Assembly: GCA_040285825.1 (NCBI GenBank)
Contig: JAUPSS010000004.1
Coordinates: 5,649,658 to 5,713,657 of the forward strand
DNA length: 64,000 nucleotides
Direction: 5' to 3'
Origin: Eukaryota sp. TZLM1-RC
Lineage: Eukaryota > Metamonada: BaSk clade
Made by a program: the position numbers and the translations under genes
Shown here: positions 10,765 through 22,370 of the stretch, in pieces
How positions within the stretch are numbered: the first letter of the stretch is position 1
How the letters are laid out: every line of letters starts with the position of its first letter
The notes under the pieces: model-generated
What the model was told of the DNA's origin: nothing
The model's input: only the letters and a program-made list of their open reading frames with translations
The model's database searches: none

Positions 10765-12347
10765 GATTGATTGGCTCTTCTGCTCAAGACCTCGTGATAA
10801 ACGATTCTATTGTCCCTTTTACTAATTATAGTAGTGATGCTTTTAAGTTCCTTGGTTGTTGGTTAGCAAATGTGCCTCAAATTCAGAATGAATTGCAAGT
10901 TATTTTGGAAAAAAATGAAAATTGAACTTGATTCAATTTCTTCTTTAGATATAGAAAAAGCATATTAAATTTTTCATGCTTAAAATTTGCTACACTGGGA
11001 GAATAACCCACATTTTGAGATCTTGTGCTCCTTCCATAGCATTAGATTTTTGTCGTTCTTTTAATTCATTGAGAACAGAATTTTTTTGCTGATTTATTGG
11101 ATGTAGAACCAGGAATGTTGAAAAGCCATTTATTTTTCTTCAGCAAATTTGGGTGGTATTGGTTTTACTAAATCTTCAATTTTGTGTCAATCAGCATTCT
11201 TGGGTGGTGGCAAAAATTTTATTTATGAATTTTCTCGTAGATTTCCTGATGATTCTCATCTGTTAGTCCCCAATTGTAGTCCCTATTTGTATGAGTTATC
11301 TTGTGAACTTGAAAAATTACCGCCACAAATTTGGACCAAATGTTTTCCTCAATCAATTCAAGAAATTCCAAACCGATCTCTATTTAATTTACAGTTTTGC
11401 TGTAAAAAGCTTCAACAAAAATTGTCAAAGATTTTTGAAAGCTTGGATTTTGATGTTAGACTTGGCTTGGCCAAGAAAAAGAATCCCGCTTTTTGCAAAT
11501 CTTTTACAAGATATGTGTGACAGTACTTCTTCTGCCTTAGTAACAACAATTCCACAAGTTTATGGTACTCTCTTATCCGATTCTGCTTGGACTCTGAATA
11601 TGAGATTTCGTTCCTTTATCTGGCCTGATAATTTACCTCATAATTTAATTTGTAAATGTTCTCGAGAAATTACAACTACTCATTTGTTAAATTGTAAACA
11701 TTTTATTACTTTTTAGAAGCAAGGTTCATGATGCTGTAAGAGACCAGTTATATTGTATGTGTAAATCTCATAGAATTGAATCCTTCTTGGAACCTTTGTT
11801 GTCAAATCTGTTTGATGCTGAAAATGATTTTCATAAGAATAATAGAGGTGATGTCATATTACCTGGATTAGATGGAAGCTTCATTTTTATTGGATGTAAT
11901 GTCTGTTGATCCTTGTAATGCCTCAAATGAAAGGCTTGTTAATTCTGAAATTCATAATCCCCTTTCAAATGCTGAAAATTTTAAATTCAAAAAAATACAA
12001 TGAACCTTTGTCCAAATTGGCCAGTCTACAGCATGCAAAAATACAATTTGTATCCATTTGTATTTTTCCCTTTTTGGTTCACTTGCACCAACTGCTTTAC
12101 GTTTTTTTGGATGATTTTGAAATGATTGTAAAGAGAAGAACTGGCAGAAATTTCAACAGATTGTTTTGGCAAAATAGAATTGTGTTTTCTATTTTTAAGG
12201 GGATGTTGAAGATGGTTTCTGATGCTTTGCTTTCTCTTGGATCTCACTATGAGAGAGTTGCATCTAGTGTTTTTGTTTTTGGGAGAGATGGATTTTTTTA
12301 GATGTTGATTTATAGGTTTAGAATAAAATTAAATTTTAACAAAAAAA
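10765..12347 (+). mobile_element. Family B insert in C, 5'-truncated
   Basis: Begins inside the RT palm (LIGSSAQDLVINDSIVPF, near 10,770) and runs through FLGCW, thumb, GGGKNF, knuckle and RLE to TAG at 12,313-12,315 and an A-rich tail. The flanking ATATCGAGTAGATT repeats identify it as one insertion into the C element. A dozen one-base gains in T- or A-runs (for example near 10,910, 10,962, 11,085, 11,140, 11,490, 11,712, 11,885, 11,995, 12,105) chop the frame into short pieces, many more than in other B copies. That pattern looks more like homopolymer noise than ordinary mutation. Confidence 0.87.
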
Positions 12348-12960
12348 ATATCGAGTAGATTCCTTTTTAGAACCGCTGTTATCAAAATTAATTCTTGATG
12401 ATCCCAATATTGATAGTACACGTTACAACAGAGCTTCTATGGGTCTGACTAGAGGTGATCTAGTTGTTCCTGGTTTTAAATGGTAGTTTTACTATTTTGG
12501 ACGCCATGTCTATTGACCCTTGTAATTCCTCTAACGAACCTTTCATTAACTCGGATGTAAATAATCCTCTTCTTGCAGGCGAAAAATATAAAATTGCTAA
12601 ATATGCGAAACCCATTTCCTCGGTTAATGAAAATTCTCATGCCCAATATAATTTATGTCCATTTGTTTTTTCTTTGCTTGGATCTCTAGGTAAGGCTGCT
12701 ATGGCTTTCCTTGAGGATTTTGTTGTAGTTGTAAAGGAAAAGAACTGGAAGAATTTTCAATCGTGTTTACTGGCAAAACAGGATTGTATTTTTCTATTTT
12801 TAAGGGAATGGTAACACTAATTTCTGATTCACTATCTTCTTTTTGGGAAATTTTCTGAATCTTTAGCGATTAATTGTTTTGATGTAGGGGAGGCAGGTTT
12901 TGAGGATGTGCAGTTTTAATTGTGTATTTCATATCTGTTGTTGAATAAAAATAAATTAAT

Positions 12961-13169
12961 TGAAAAAGATAAAAAACTTTTATCGAAAAAATCAAATTTT
13001 AAAAAAAATGTTTTTCGAAAGAAAAATTAGTGAGAAAATTAGCTTTAAAAGGACGTTTTGGATCTGCAAAACAATGTTTATTTTCTTCTGATTTAGCTGA
13101 ATGTAATGAAAGCACATTGTTCCAATTGAATCATCTTCATCCGGAAGAAAATTTTCATTGTACTAAACC
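12961..13169 (+). pseudogene. Family D fragment, second copy
   Basis: Near-identical to 521-728: the Lys-rich stretch, VRKLALKGRFGSAKQ and LHPEENFHCTKP, ending in the TSD-like ATTGTACTAAACC at 13,157-13,169. It is one of three copies of the C-D-B-A junction module. Confidence 0.8.
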
Positions 13170-13213
13170 TTTTTTTTAAAATTTAATTTTATTCTAAACC
13201 TATAAATCAACAT
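13170..13213 (-). mobile_element. Family B 3' tail, isolated by an A insert
   Basis: Forty-four bases: T-run, the B 3' UTR in reverse and the stop-codon complement, ending with ATAAATCAACAT (13,202-13,213). It matches 729-773. Unlike the other two modules, B does not resume after the A insert; the module ends in A tail and then plus-strand B sequence. So this copy was cut by a later duplication or recombination. Confidence 0.78.
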
Positions 13214-13826
13214 TATTATCCATGCAATGTGTAATTCCTATCATATTGAATCTTTTGTAGAACCTTTGTTGAGGTCTCTTGATATAAATGAAAGCGTAAG
13301 AGATTCAGAATATGGAAAACGACGTGCTGATGTTGTTGTGCCCTCGTTTGATGATGTCATGAATGTTGTTGATGTCGTAACAGTGGATGTTTGCAAGAAA
13401 AATGCCTTGAAAAATGCTCAATCCGAAGTATCCCCCCTTGATGACTCCGAATTGTACAAACGGAAAAAGTATGCAAATCCTTTAAAAAAATTGAAACATG
13501 TTCGCCATGTAGATAACCAAATTTGCCCATTTGCTATATCGTTGTATGGTCGTCTTGGAAAAACTGCTTTGAATTTTATTGATGATTTTGAAAATCTTGT
13601 GAAAAAAAGAATGAATAAGCGTTTTTGATCGTCGCTTGTGGCTAAATCGTATTGTTTTACTATTTTCAAATCAATTCCTAAAATGATTTCGAAAGCTTTA
13701 ATGTCTGTCAGTGCACATTATGAAAACATTGCTGCTGTAAGGTTTGATGGTGTGGAAGCTTGTTTTGAAGATATTGACTTTTAGACTGTGGTTTTGAAAA
13801 TAAATTAAAATTAAAGAAAAAAAAAA
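13214..13826 (+). mobile_element. Family A insert, RLE and 3' end
   Basis: Equivalent of 774-1,383 with native CGGAAAAAGTATGC, so the RLE frame from 13,227 runs intact through KRKKYANPLKK to MNKRF before an extra T near 13,625 shifts it. Stop TAG is at 13,782-13,784. The tail reads ATTAAAG plus A-run; the internal G is shared with the A(-) insert at 21,163, which abuts the same B target AGATATGTGT. The two junctions are therefore probably copies of one insertion event. Confidence 0.82.
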
Positions 13827-14659
13827 GATATGTGTGACAGTACTTCTTCTGCCTTAGTAACAACAATTCCACAAGTTTATGGTACTCTCTTATCCGATTC
13901 TGCTTGGACTCTGAATATGAGATTTCGTTCCTTTATCTGGCCTGATAATTTACCTCATAATTTAATTTGTAAATGTTCTCGAGAAATTTCAACTAGTCAT
14001 TTGTTAAATTGTAAACATTTTATTACTTTTAGAAGCAAGGTTCATGATGCTGTAAGAGACCAGTTATATTGTATGTGTAAATCTCATAGAATTGAATCCT
14101 TCTTGGAACCTTTGTTGTCAAATCTGTTTGATGCTGAAAATGATTTTCATAAGAATAATAGAGGTGATGTCATATTACCTGGATTAGATGGAAGCTTCAT
14201 TTTTATTGGATGTAATGTCTGTTGATCCTTGTAATGCCTCAAATGAAAGGCTTGTTAATTCTGAAATTCATAATCCCCTTTCAAATGCTGAAAATTTTAA
14301 ATTCAAAAAAATACAATGAACCTTTGTCCAAATTGGCCAGTCTACAGCATGCAAAATACAATTTGTATCCATTTGTATTTTTCCCTTTTTGGTTCACTTG
14401 CACCAACTGCTTTACGTTTTTTTGGATGATTTTGAAATGATTGTAAAGAGAAGAACTGGCAGAAATTTCAACAGATTGTTTTTGGCAAAAATAGAATTGT
14501 GTTTTCTATTTTTAAGGGGGATGTTGAAGATGGTTTCTGATGCTTTTGCTTTCTCTTGGATCTCACTATGAGAGAGTTGCATCTAGTGTTTTTGTTTTGG
14601 GAGAGATGGATTTTTTTAGATGTTGATTTATAGGTTTAGAATAAAATTAAATTTTAAAA
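13827..14659 (+). pseudogene. Family B fragment: knuckle, RLE and 3' end
   Basis: Starts at GATATGTGTGACAGTAC directly after an A-family A-run and includes CDSTSSALVTTIPQVYG, knuckle CKCSREISTSHLLNC, and the RLE through TAG at 14,631-14,633. The frame is open from 13,830 to about 14,225, then broken by extra T or A residues in runs near 14,205, 14,310, 14,420 and 14,480. Its right end joins C at TATCGAGTAG, the same point as at 12,349, because 13,827-16,138 repeats 11,510-13,826. Confidence 0.8.
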
Positions 14660-15275
14660 TATCGAGTAGATTCCTTTTTTAGAACCGCTGTTATCAAAAA
14701 TTAATTCTTGATGATCCCAATATTGATAGTACACGTTACAACAGAGCTTCTATGGGTCTGACTAGAGGTGATCTAGTTGTTCCTGGTTTAAATGGTAGTT
14801 TTACTATTTTGGACGCCATGTCTATTGACCCTTGTAATTCCTCTAACGAACATTTCATTAACTCGGATGTAAATAATCCTCTTCTTGCAGGCGAAAAATA
14901 TAAAATTGCTAAATATGCGAAACCCATTTCCTCGGTTAATGAAAATTCTCATGCCCAATATAATTTATGTCCATTTGTTTTTTCTTTGCTTGGATCTCTA
15001 GGTAAGGCTGCTATGGCTTTCCTTGAGGATTTTGTTGTAGTTGTAAAGGAAAGAACTGGAATAAATTTTCAATCGTGTTTACTGGCAAAACAGGATTGTA
15101 TTTTCTATTTTTAAGGGAATGGTAACACTAATTTCTGATTCACTATCTTCTTTTGGGAAATTTTCTGAATCTTTAGCGATTAATTGTTTTTGATGTAGGG
15201 GAGGCAGGTTTTTGAGGATGTGGAGTTTTTAATTGTGTATTTCATATTTGTTGTTGAATAAAAATAAATTAATTG
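14660..15275 (+). pseudogene. Family C RLE and 3' end, third copy
   Basis: Repeats 1-520 and 12,349-12,960: RVDSFLEPLLSKLILDD.., nuclease core RGDLVVP..LDAMSID, and 3' UTR with AATAAA. It carries the same ACTGGAATAAATTTTC frameshift as the first copy, so copies 1 and 3 share a closer ancestor than copy 2. An extra T in GAGTTTTTAA shifts the last codons. Confidence 0.82.
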
Positions 15276-15528
15276 AAAAAGATAAAAAACTTTTATCGAA
15301 AAAATCAAATTTTAAAAAAAATGTTTTTTCGAAAGAAAAATTAGTGAGAAAATTAGCTTTAAAAGGACGTTTTGGATCTGCAAAACAATGTTTATTTTCT
15401 TCTGATTTAGCTGAATGTAATGAAAGCACATTGTTCCAATTGAATCATCTTCATCCGGAAGAAAATTTTCATTGTACTAAACCTTTTTTTTTAAAATTTA
15501 ATTTTATTCTAAACCTATAAATCAACAT

Positions 15529-16138
15529 TATTATCCATGCAATGTGTAATTCCTATCATATTGAATCTTTTGTAGAACCTTTGTTGAGGTCTCTTGATAT
15601 AAATGAAAGCGTAAGAGATTCAGAATATGGAAAACGACGTGCTGATGTTGTTGTGCCCTCGTTTGATGATGTCATGAATGTTGTTGATGTCGTAACAGTG
15701 GATGTTTGCAAGAAAAATGCCTTGAAAAATGCTCAATCCGAAGTATCCCCCCTTGATGACTCCGAATTGTACAAACGTATTGTATTGCAAATCCTTTAAA
15801 AAAATTGAAACATGTTCGCCATGTAGATAACCAAATTTGCCCATTTGCTATATCGTTGTATGGTCGTCTTGGAAAAACTGCTTTGAATTTTATTGATGAT
15901 TTTGAAAATCTTGTGAAAAAAAGAATGAATAAGCGTTTTGATCGTCGCTTGTGGCTAAATCGTATTGTTTTTACTATTTTCAAATCAATTCCTAAAATGA
16001 TTTCGAAAGCTTTAATGTCTGTCAGTGCACATTATGAAAACATTGCTGCTGTAAGGTTTGATGGTGTGGAAGCTTGTTTTGAAGATATTGACTTTTAGAC
16101 TGTGGTTTTGAAAATAAATTAAAATTAAATTAAAAAAA
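15529..16138 (+). mobile_element. Family A insert, RLE only (copy of 774-1,383)
   Basis: Same truncation point, TSD (15,517-15,528 and 16,139-16,150) and CGTATTGTATTGC variant as at 774-1,383, so it is a duplicate of that insertion, not an independent one. The frame holds the nuclease core RADVVVP..VVDVVTVDV and, in the next frame, ..CFEDIDF with TAG at 16,096-16,098. Confidence 0.85.
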
Positions 16139-16165
16139 ATAAATCAACATCTAAAAAATCCATCT

Positions 16166-18359
16166 TTTATTTAGTGATTTTAGTGGCTTTAACTAAACCT
16201 AATGGAAAAGTTCGCCCAATTGCCATTGGTGAAGCCATTTATCGCCTGATGTCTTCAGTAATTTTTAATCGAGTTTCAACAAAAGCTAAAGAATACTTTT
16301 CTCCATTCCAATATGGAATCAAAACCATAGATGGAGCTTCAGTTGCAGCTTTGACATCTGATCTGTTTTTCAATTGTCACGAAAATAGTTGCATTTTTAA
16401 TCTTGATTTCAAAAATGCTTTCAATTCAGTGAAAAAGAGATTCAATTTGGAAAGAAATCAAATCAAATTTTCCTGAACTCGAAACCTTTTTTTATAGGTT
16501 TTATGGTAATTCATCTGATTTAATTTTTAATTCTTTTTAATCTGGATTCTTTATCAGGAGTTAAACAAGGAGACCCTTTAGGTCCTTTCTTTTTTTGTCT
16601 TGCAATTCACCCAATTTTGAAAAAATTAAAAGAAGAAAATTCTGACCTTCAAGTGGTAGCTTACATGGATGACATTTCTTGTATTGGTCCAGAAAGTACA
16701 ATTAATAGGGTTGCTAATGAAGCTGCTACATTATACCAATCCATAGGTCTTGATTTGAATGTTCAAAAATGTTTTTGTATTTCTAGGAAAAATGTTAAGT
16801 TAATAATTAATTCCCTCGAAGTTCCATATATTGATTATACTTCAACTAGTTTCTGCTTTCTGGGTTGCTATTTAGGTTTCGCCGAAAAGACACTTGACAG
16901 CCTTGAAAATTATTTAAATTCAATTAAAAAAGAGCTAGAAGTCATAAAGACTCTTGAATTGGAAAAACATCTTAAGTTTTTTCTTTTGAAAATTTGTTAT
17001 GCTGGAAAATTACTCATTTACTGCGATCATTACCTCCATCCCTAACTTACAATTTTTGTAGACAATTTAACAAAATACGTACCCAATTTTTTTGGCTTAT
17101 TTAATGTCTGTTGATCCATCAATTTTGAAAAATCATATTTTTTTCTGATGTTCAACTTGGCGGTGTTGGATTCAATTCATCAAAATATTTGACCAAAGCT
17201 GCATTTATTGGTGGTGGAAAAAATTTTGTATTTGAATTCTCTAGAAGATATCCTTTTGCCGAAAATCTTCTTGAAAATACAAATAGCATATTCCTGGATA
17301 ACTTAAGAGAAGAAATATCCAGTTTATCTCCCGACTTATGGCAATCATGTTTCCCCATATCCATTCAAGAAATTCCAGACAGAAGTTTATATTCATTAAA
17401 ATTTGCGTTGAAAAAGCTCCAACGACATCTTTTGAAAATTTTGAAAACAAGGATTTTATTGTTCGACTTAGCACGGCTAAGAAAGAAAAATCCTGCTTTT
17501 GCCAATTTTTGATTGATTTGAAGGACAGTTCATCTGCAGTTTTGATAAATCAAATTCCCCAGATTTATGGTCTATTTTTGAATGACGACCAATGGACCAC
17601 TGCTATGAGAATGCGTTGTTATTTATGGCCTTGTAATTTGCCCAATGATTTGTTTTGTAAATGTGGAGCTGGTTTGACATTATCACATTTATTTAATTGT
17701 AATAGATATATTTCCTATCGTTCTACGTTGCATGATGCAGTCAGAGATCAAATCCATGCAATGTGTAATTCCTATCATATTGAATCTTTTGTAGAACCTT
17801 TGTTGAGGTCTCTTGATATAAATGAAAGCGTAAGAGATTCAGAATATGGAAAACGACGTGCTGATGTTGTTGTGCCCTCGTTTGATGATGTCATGAATGT
17901 TGTTGATGTCGTAACAGTGGATGTTTGCAAGAAAAATGCCTTGAAAAATGCTCAATCCGAAGTATCCCCCTTGATGACTCCGAATTGTACAAACGGAAAA
18001 AGTATGCAAATCCTTTAAAAAGAATTGAAACATGTTCGCCATGTAGATTACCAAATTTGCCCATTTGCTATATCGTTGTATGGTCGTCTTGGAAAAACTG
18101 CTTTGAATTTTATTGATGATTTTTGAAAATCTTGTGAAAAAAAGAATGAATAAGCGTTTTTATCGTCGCTTGTGGCTAAATCGTATTGTTTTTACTATTT
18201 TCAAATCAATTCCTAAAATGATTTCGAAAGCTTTAATGTCTGTCAGTTCACATTATGAAAACATTGCTGCTGTAAGGTTTGATGGTGTGGAAGCTTGTTT
18301 TGAAGATATTGACTTTTTAGACTGTGGTTTTGAAAATAAATTAAAAGTATGTTAAAAAA
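16166..18359 (+). mobile_element. Family A element, RT to 3' end (copy of 1,411-3,606)
   Basis: RT fingers (KPNGKVRPIAIGEAIY), PFQYGIKTIDGASVAALTSD, motif A, motif B, YMDDISCIG and thumb in several frames, then knuckle and RLE. The frameshifts are not at the same places as in 1,411-3,606: here PFQYGIKTIDG is in frame, but motif A is followed by an extra A pair (GTGAAAAAGAG near 16,430) and the thumb loses a base near 17,010. Stop TAG at 18,318-18,320; tail AAAAGTATGTT plus A-run. Confidence 0.84.
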
Positions 18360-20379
18360 ATGCAGCTTTGACATCTGATCTGTTTTTCAATTGTCACGAA
18401 AATAGTTGCATTTTTAATCTTGATTTCAAAAATGCTTTCAATTCAGTGAAAAGAGATTCAATTTGGAAAGAAATCAAATCAAATTTTCCTGAACTCGAAA
18501 CCTTTTTTTATAGGTTTTATGGTAATTCATCTGATTTAATTTTTAATTCTTTTTAATCTGGATTCTTTATCAGGAGTTAAACAAGGAGACCCTTTAGGTC
18601 CTTTCTTTTTTTGTCTTGCAATTCACCCAATTTTGAAAAAATTAAAAGAAGAAAATTCTGACCTTCAAGTGGTAGCTTACATGGATGACATTTCTTGTAT
18701 TGGTCCAGAAAGTACAATTAATAGGGTTGCTAATGAAGCTGCTACATTATACCAATCCATAGGTCTTGATTTGAATGTTCAAAAATGTTTTTGTATTTCT
18801 AGAAAAAATGTTAAGTTAATAATTAATTCCCTCGAAGTTCCATATATTGATTATACTTCAACTAGTTTCTGCTTTCTGGGTTGCTATTTAGGTTCCGCCG
18901 AAAAAGACACTTGACAGCCTTGAAAATTATTTAAATTCAATTAAAAAAGAGCTAGAAGTCATAAAGACTCTTGAATTGGAAAAACATCTTAAGTTTTCTC
19001 TTTTGAAAATTTGTTATGCTGGAAAAATTACTCATTTACTGCGATCATTACCTCCATCCCTAACTTACAATTTTTGTAGACAATTTAACAAAATACGTAC
19101 CCAATTTTTGGCTTATTTAATGTCTGTTGATCCATCAATTTTGAAAAATCATATTTTTTCTGATGTTCAACTTGGCGGTGTTGGATTCAATTCATCAAAA
19201 TATTTGACCAAAGCTGCATTTATTGGTGGTGGAAAAAATTTTGTATTTGAATTCTCTAGAAGATATCCTTTTGCCGAAAATCTTCTTGAAAATACAAATA
19301 GCCTATTCCTGGATAACTTAAGAGAAGAAATATCCAGTTTATCTCCCGACTTATGGCAATCATGTTTCCCCATATCCATTCAAGAAATTCCAGACAAAAG
19401 TTTATATTCATTAAAATTTGCGTTGAAAAAGCTCCAACGACATCTTTTGAAAAATTTTGAAAACAAGGATTTTATTGTTCGACTTAGCACGGCTAAGAAA
19501 GAAAATCCTGCTTTTGCCAATTTTTTGATTGATTTGAAGGACAGTTCATCTGCAGTTTTGATAAATCAAATTCCCCAGATTTATGGTCTATTTTTGAATG
19601 ACGACCAATGGACCACTGCTATGAGAATGCGTTGTTATTTATGGCCTTGTAATTTGCCCAATGATTTGTTTTGTAAATGTGGAGCTGGTTTGACATTATC
19701 ACATTTATTTAATTGTAATAGATATATTTCCTATCGTTCTACGTTGCATGATGCAGTCAGAGATCAAATCCATGCAATGTGTAATTCCTATCATATTGAA
19801 TCTTTTGTAGAACCTTTGTTAAGGTCTCTTGATATAAATGAAAGCGTAAGAGATTCAGAATATGGAAAACGACGTGCTGATGTTGTTGTGCCCTCGTTTG
19901 ATGATGTCATGAATGTTGTTGATGTCGTAACAGTGGATGTTTGCAAGAAAAATGCCTTGAAAAATGCTCAATCCGAAGTATCCCCCTAGATGACTCCGAA
20001 TTGTACAAACGGAAAAGTATGCAAATCCTTTAAAAGAATTGAAACATGTTCGCCATGTAGATTACCAAATTTGCCCATTTGCTATATCGTTGTATGGTCG
20101 TCTTGGAAAAACTGCTTTGAATTTTATTGATGATTTTGAAAATCTTGTGAAAAAAAGAATGAATAAGCGTTTTGATCGTCGCTTGTGGCTAAATCGTATA
20201 GTTTTTACTATTTTCAAATCAATTCCTAAAATGATTTCGAAAGCTTTAATGTCTGTCAGTGCACATTATGAATACATTGCTGCTGTAAGGTTTGATGGTG
20301 TGGAAGCTTGTTTTGAAGATATTGACTTTTAGACTGTGGTTTTGAAAATAAATTAAAATTAAATTAAAAAAAAAGTTAA
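18360..20379 (+). mobile_element. Second head-to-tail family A element (copy of 3,607-5,617)
   Basis: Starts at GCAGCTTTGACATC after the previous A-run and ends with TAG at 20,330-20,332 and an A-rich tail ahead of the TSD copy at 20,380-20,392. Motif A and motif B lie in one pair of frames, YMDDIS to FLGCYLG in 18,633-18,914, then a 337-aa frame 18,976-19,989 covers thumb to RLE core. A lost C in the CCCCCC run near 19,985 moves the RLE end into another frame. Confidence 0.84.
18976..19989 (+). CDS. Family A thumb, knuckle and RLE core (337-aa open fragment)
   Basis: The longest plus-strand open frame that is purely family A. In order: thumb EKHLKFSLLKICYAGKITHLL (residues 2-22, Ser replacing the usual Phe), LGGVGFNSSKYLTKAAFIGGG (near 70-90), LSPDLWQSCFPISIQEIPD, VRLSTAKKENPAFANFLIDL, the MRMRCYLWPCNLPND segment, knuckle CKCGAGLTLSHLFNC (near 235), and RLE core RADVVVP..VVDVVTVDV (near 300-325). 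It ends artificially when a C is missing from the Pro-coding run. It is useful as a reference for the A family domain order downstream of the palm. Confidence 0.8.
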   Translation: MEKHLKFSLLKICYAGKITHLLRSLPPSLTYNFCRQFNKIRTQFLAYLMSVDPSILKNHIFSDVQLGGVGFNSSKYLTKAAFIGGGKNFVFEFSRRYPFAENLLENTNSLFLDNLREEISSLSPDLWQSCFPISIQEIPDKSLYSLKFALKKLQRHLLKNFENKDFIVRLSTAKKENPAFANFLIDLKDSSSAVLINQIPQIYGLFLNDDQWTTAMRMRCYLWPCNLPNDLFCKCGAGLTLSHLFNCNRYISYRSTLHDAVRDQIHAMCNSYHIESFVEPLLRSLDINESVRDSEYGKRRADVVVPSFDDVMNVVDVVTVDVCKKNALKNAQSEVSP

Positions 20380-21162
20380 AAAAAATCCATCTCTCCCAGA
20401 ACAAAAACACTAGATGCAACTCTCTCATAGTGAGATCCAAGAGAAAGCAAAGCATCAGAAACCATCTTCAACATTCCTTTAAAAATAGAAAACACAATTC
20501 TATTTTGCCAAAACAATCTGTTGAAATTTCTGCCAGTTCTTCTCTTTACAATCATTTCAAAATCATCCAAAAAACGTAAAGCAGTTGGTGCAAGTGAACC
20601 AAAAAGGGAAAATACAAATGGATACAAATTGTATTTTGCATGCTGTAGAGTGGCCAATTTGGACAAAGGTTCATTGTATTTTTTGAATTTAAAATTTTCA
20701 GCATTTGAAAGGGGATTATGAATTTCAGAATTAACCAGCCTTTCATTTGAGGCATTACAAGGATCAACAGACATTACATCCAATAAAGTGAAGGTTCCAT
20801 CTAATCCAGGTAATATGACATCACCTCTATTATTCTTATGAAAATCATTTTCAGCATCAAACAGATTTGACAACAAAGGTTCCAAGAAGGATTCAATTCT
20901 ATGAGATTTACACATACAATATAACTGGTCTCTTACAGCATCATGAACCTTGCTTCTAAAAGTAATAAAATGTTTACAATTTAACAAATGACTAGTTGAA
21001 ATTTCTCGAGAACATTTACAAATTAAATTATGAGGTAAATTATCAGGCCAGATAAAGGAACGAAATCTCATATTCAGAGTCCAAGCAGAATCGGATAAGA
21101 GAGTACCATAAACTTGTGGAATTGTTGTTACTAAGGCAGAAGAAGTACTGTCACACATATCT

Positions 21163-22370
21163 TTTTTTTTCTTTAATTTTAATTTATTTTCAAAACCACA
21201 GTCTAAAAGTCAATATCTTCAAAACAAGCTTCCACACCATCAAACCTTACAGCAGCAATGTTTTCATAATGTGCACTGACAGACATTAAAGCTTTCGAAA
21301 TCATTTTAGGAATTGATTTGAAAATAGTAAAAACAATACGATTTAGCCACAAGCGACGATCAAAACGCTTATTCATTCTTTTTTTCACAAGATTTTCAAA
21401 ATCATCAATAAAATTCAAAGCAGTTTTTCCAAGACGACCATACAACGATATAGCAAATGGGCAAATTTGGTAATCTACATGGCGAACATGATTCAATTCT
21501 TTTTAAAGGATTTGCATACTTTTTCCGTTTGTACAATTCGGAGTCATCAAGGGGGATACTTCGGATTGAGCATTTTTCAAGGCATTTTCTTGCAAACATC
21601 CACTGTTACGACATCAACAACATTCATGACATCATCAAACGAGGGCACAACAACATCAGCACGTCGTTTTCCATATTCTGAATCTCTTACGCTTTCATTT
21701 ATATCAAGAGACCTCAACAAAGGTTCTACAAAAGATTCAATATGATAGGAATTACACATTGCATGGATTTGATCTCTGACTGCATCATGCAACGTAGAAC
21801 GATAGGAAATATATCTATTACAATTAAATAAATGTGATAATGTCAAACCAGCTCCACATTTACAAAACAAATCATTGGGCAAATTACAAGGCCATAAATA
21901 ACAACGCATTCTCATAGCAGTGGTCCATTGGTCGTCATTCAAAAATAGACCATAAATCTGGGGAATTTGATTTATCAAGACTGCAGATGAACTGTCCTTC
22001 AAATCAATCAAAAAATTGGCAAAAGCAGGATTTCCTTTCTTAGCCGTGCTAAGTCGAACATTAAAATCCTTGTTTTCAAAATTTTTCAAAAGATGTCGTT
22101 GGAGCTTTTTCAACGCAAATTTTAAAGAATACAAACTTCTGTCTGGAATTTCTTGAATGGATATGGGGAAACATGATTGCCATAAGTCGGGAGATAAACT
22201 GGATATTTCTTCTCTTAAGTTATCCAGGAATAGGCTACTTGTATTTTCAAGAAGATTTTCGGCAAAAGGATATCTTCTAGAGAATTCAAATACAAAATTT
22301 TTTCCACCACCAATAAATGCAGCTTTGGTCAAATATTTTGATGAATTGAATCCAACACCGCCAAGTTGAA
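21163..22370 (-). mobile_element. Family A insert in B, 5'-truncated, TSD CACACATATCT
   Basis: A 1.2-kb minus-strand A fragment from SDVQLGGVGFNSSKY to the stop (complement of 21,203-21,205) and A-rich tail with an internal G. TSD copies are 21,152-21,162 and 22,371-22,381. The insert is nearly intact, with one C-run loss near 21,550 in the PLDDSE codons. Because the truncated 5' end happens to be in frame with the host, B reads straight into A (see the fusion frame 21,577-22,623). Confidence 0.88.

Larger units (their letters stand above)
9065..12960 (+). mobile_element. Family C element, RT to 3' end, split by a B insert
   Basis: Starts in the RT fingers (VEDLASYFQNLMCFK, corresponding to DDLAHYFQQLIVLK of family B) and continues through the C RT to 10,764. 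It resumes at 12,348 with SRVDSFLEPLLS, the RLE and the 3' UTR; the stop TAA is at 12,917-12,919. The interruption is a 1.58-kb B element flanked by ATATCGAGTAGATT at 10,751-10,764 and 12,348-12,361. Frameshifts near 9,110, 9,575, 9,815, 10,030 and 12,475 break the ORF. The last codons read CAG TTT where other copies have GAG TTT. There is no N-terminal zinc region: the element is cut at its 5' side by the head-to-head junction with B at 9,064. Confidence 0.85.
1..21164. repeat. Dispersed duplication, 1-6,400 and 14,749-21,164
   Basis: The C-D-B(tail)-A-B(tail)-A-A-B series repeats with offset near 14,755. The match ends where the second copy has an A insert at 21,163; beyond it B continues in both but with different truncation. 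A shorter third copy is at 12,349-13,826, and 11,510-13,826 repeats at 13,827-16,138 (offset about 2,317). Confidence 0.85.

Noticed and set aside
15620-15983. Recurrent antisense frames opposite the A RLE
   Set aside because: They recur because the sense sequence recurs. They lack conserved motifs, and their frames change with sense-strand run lengths, so they are shadows.
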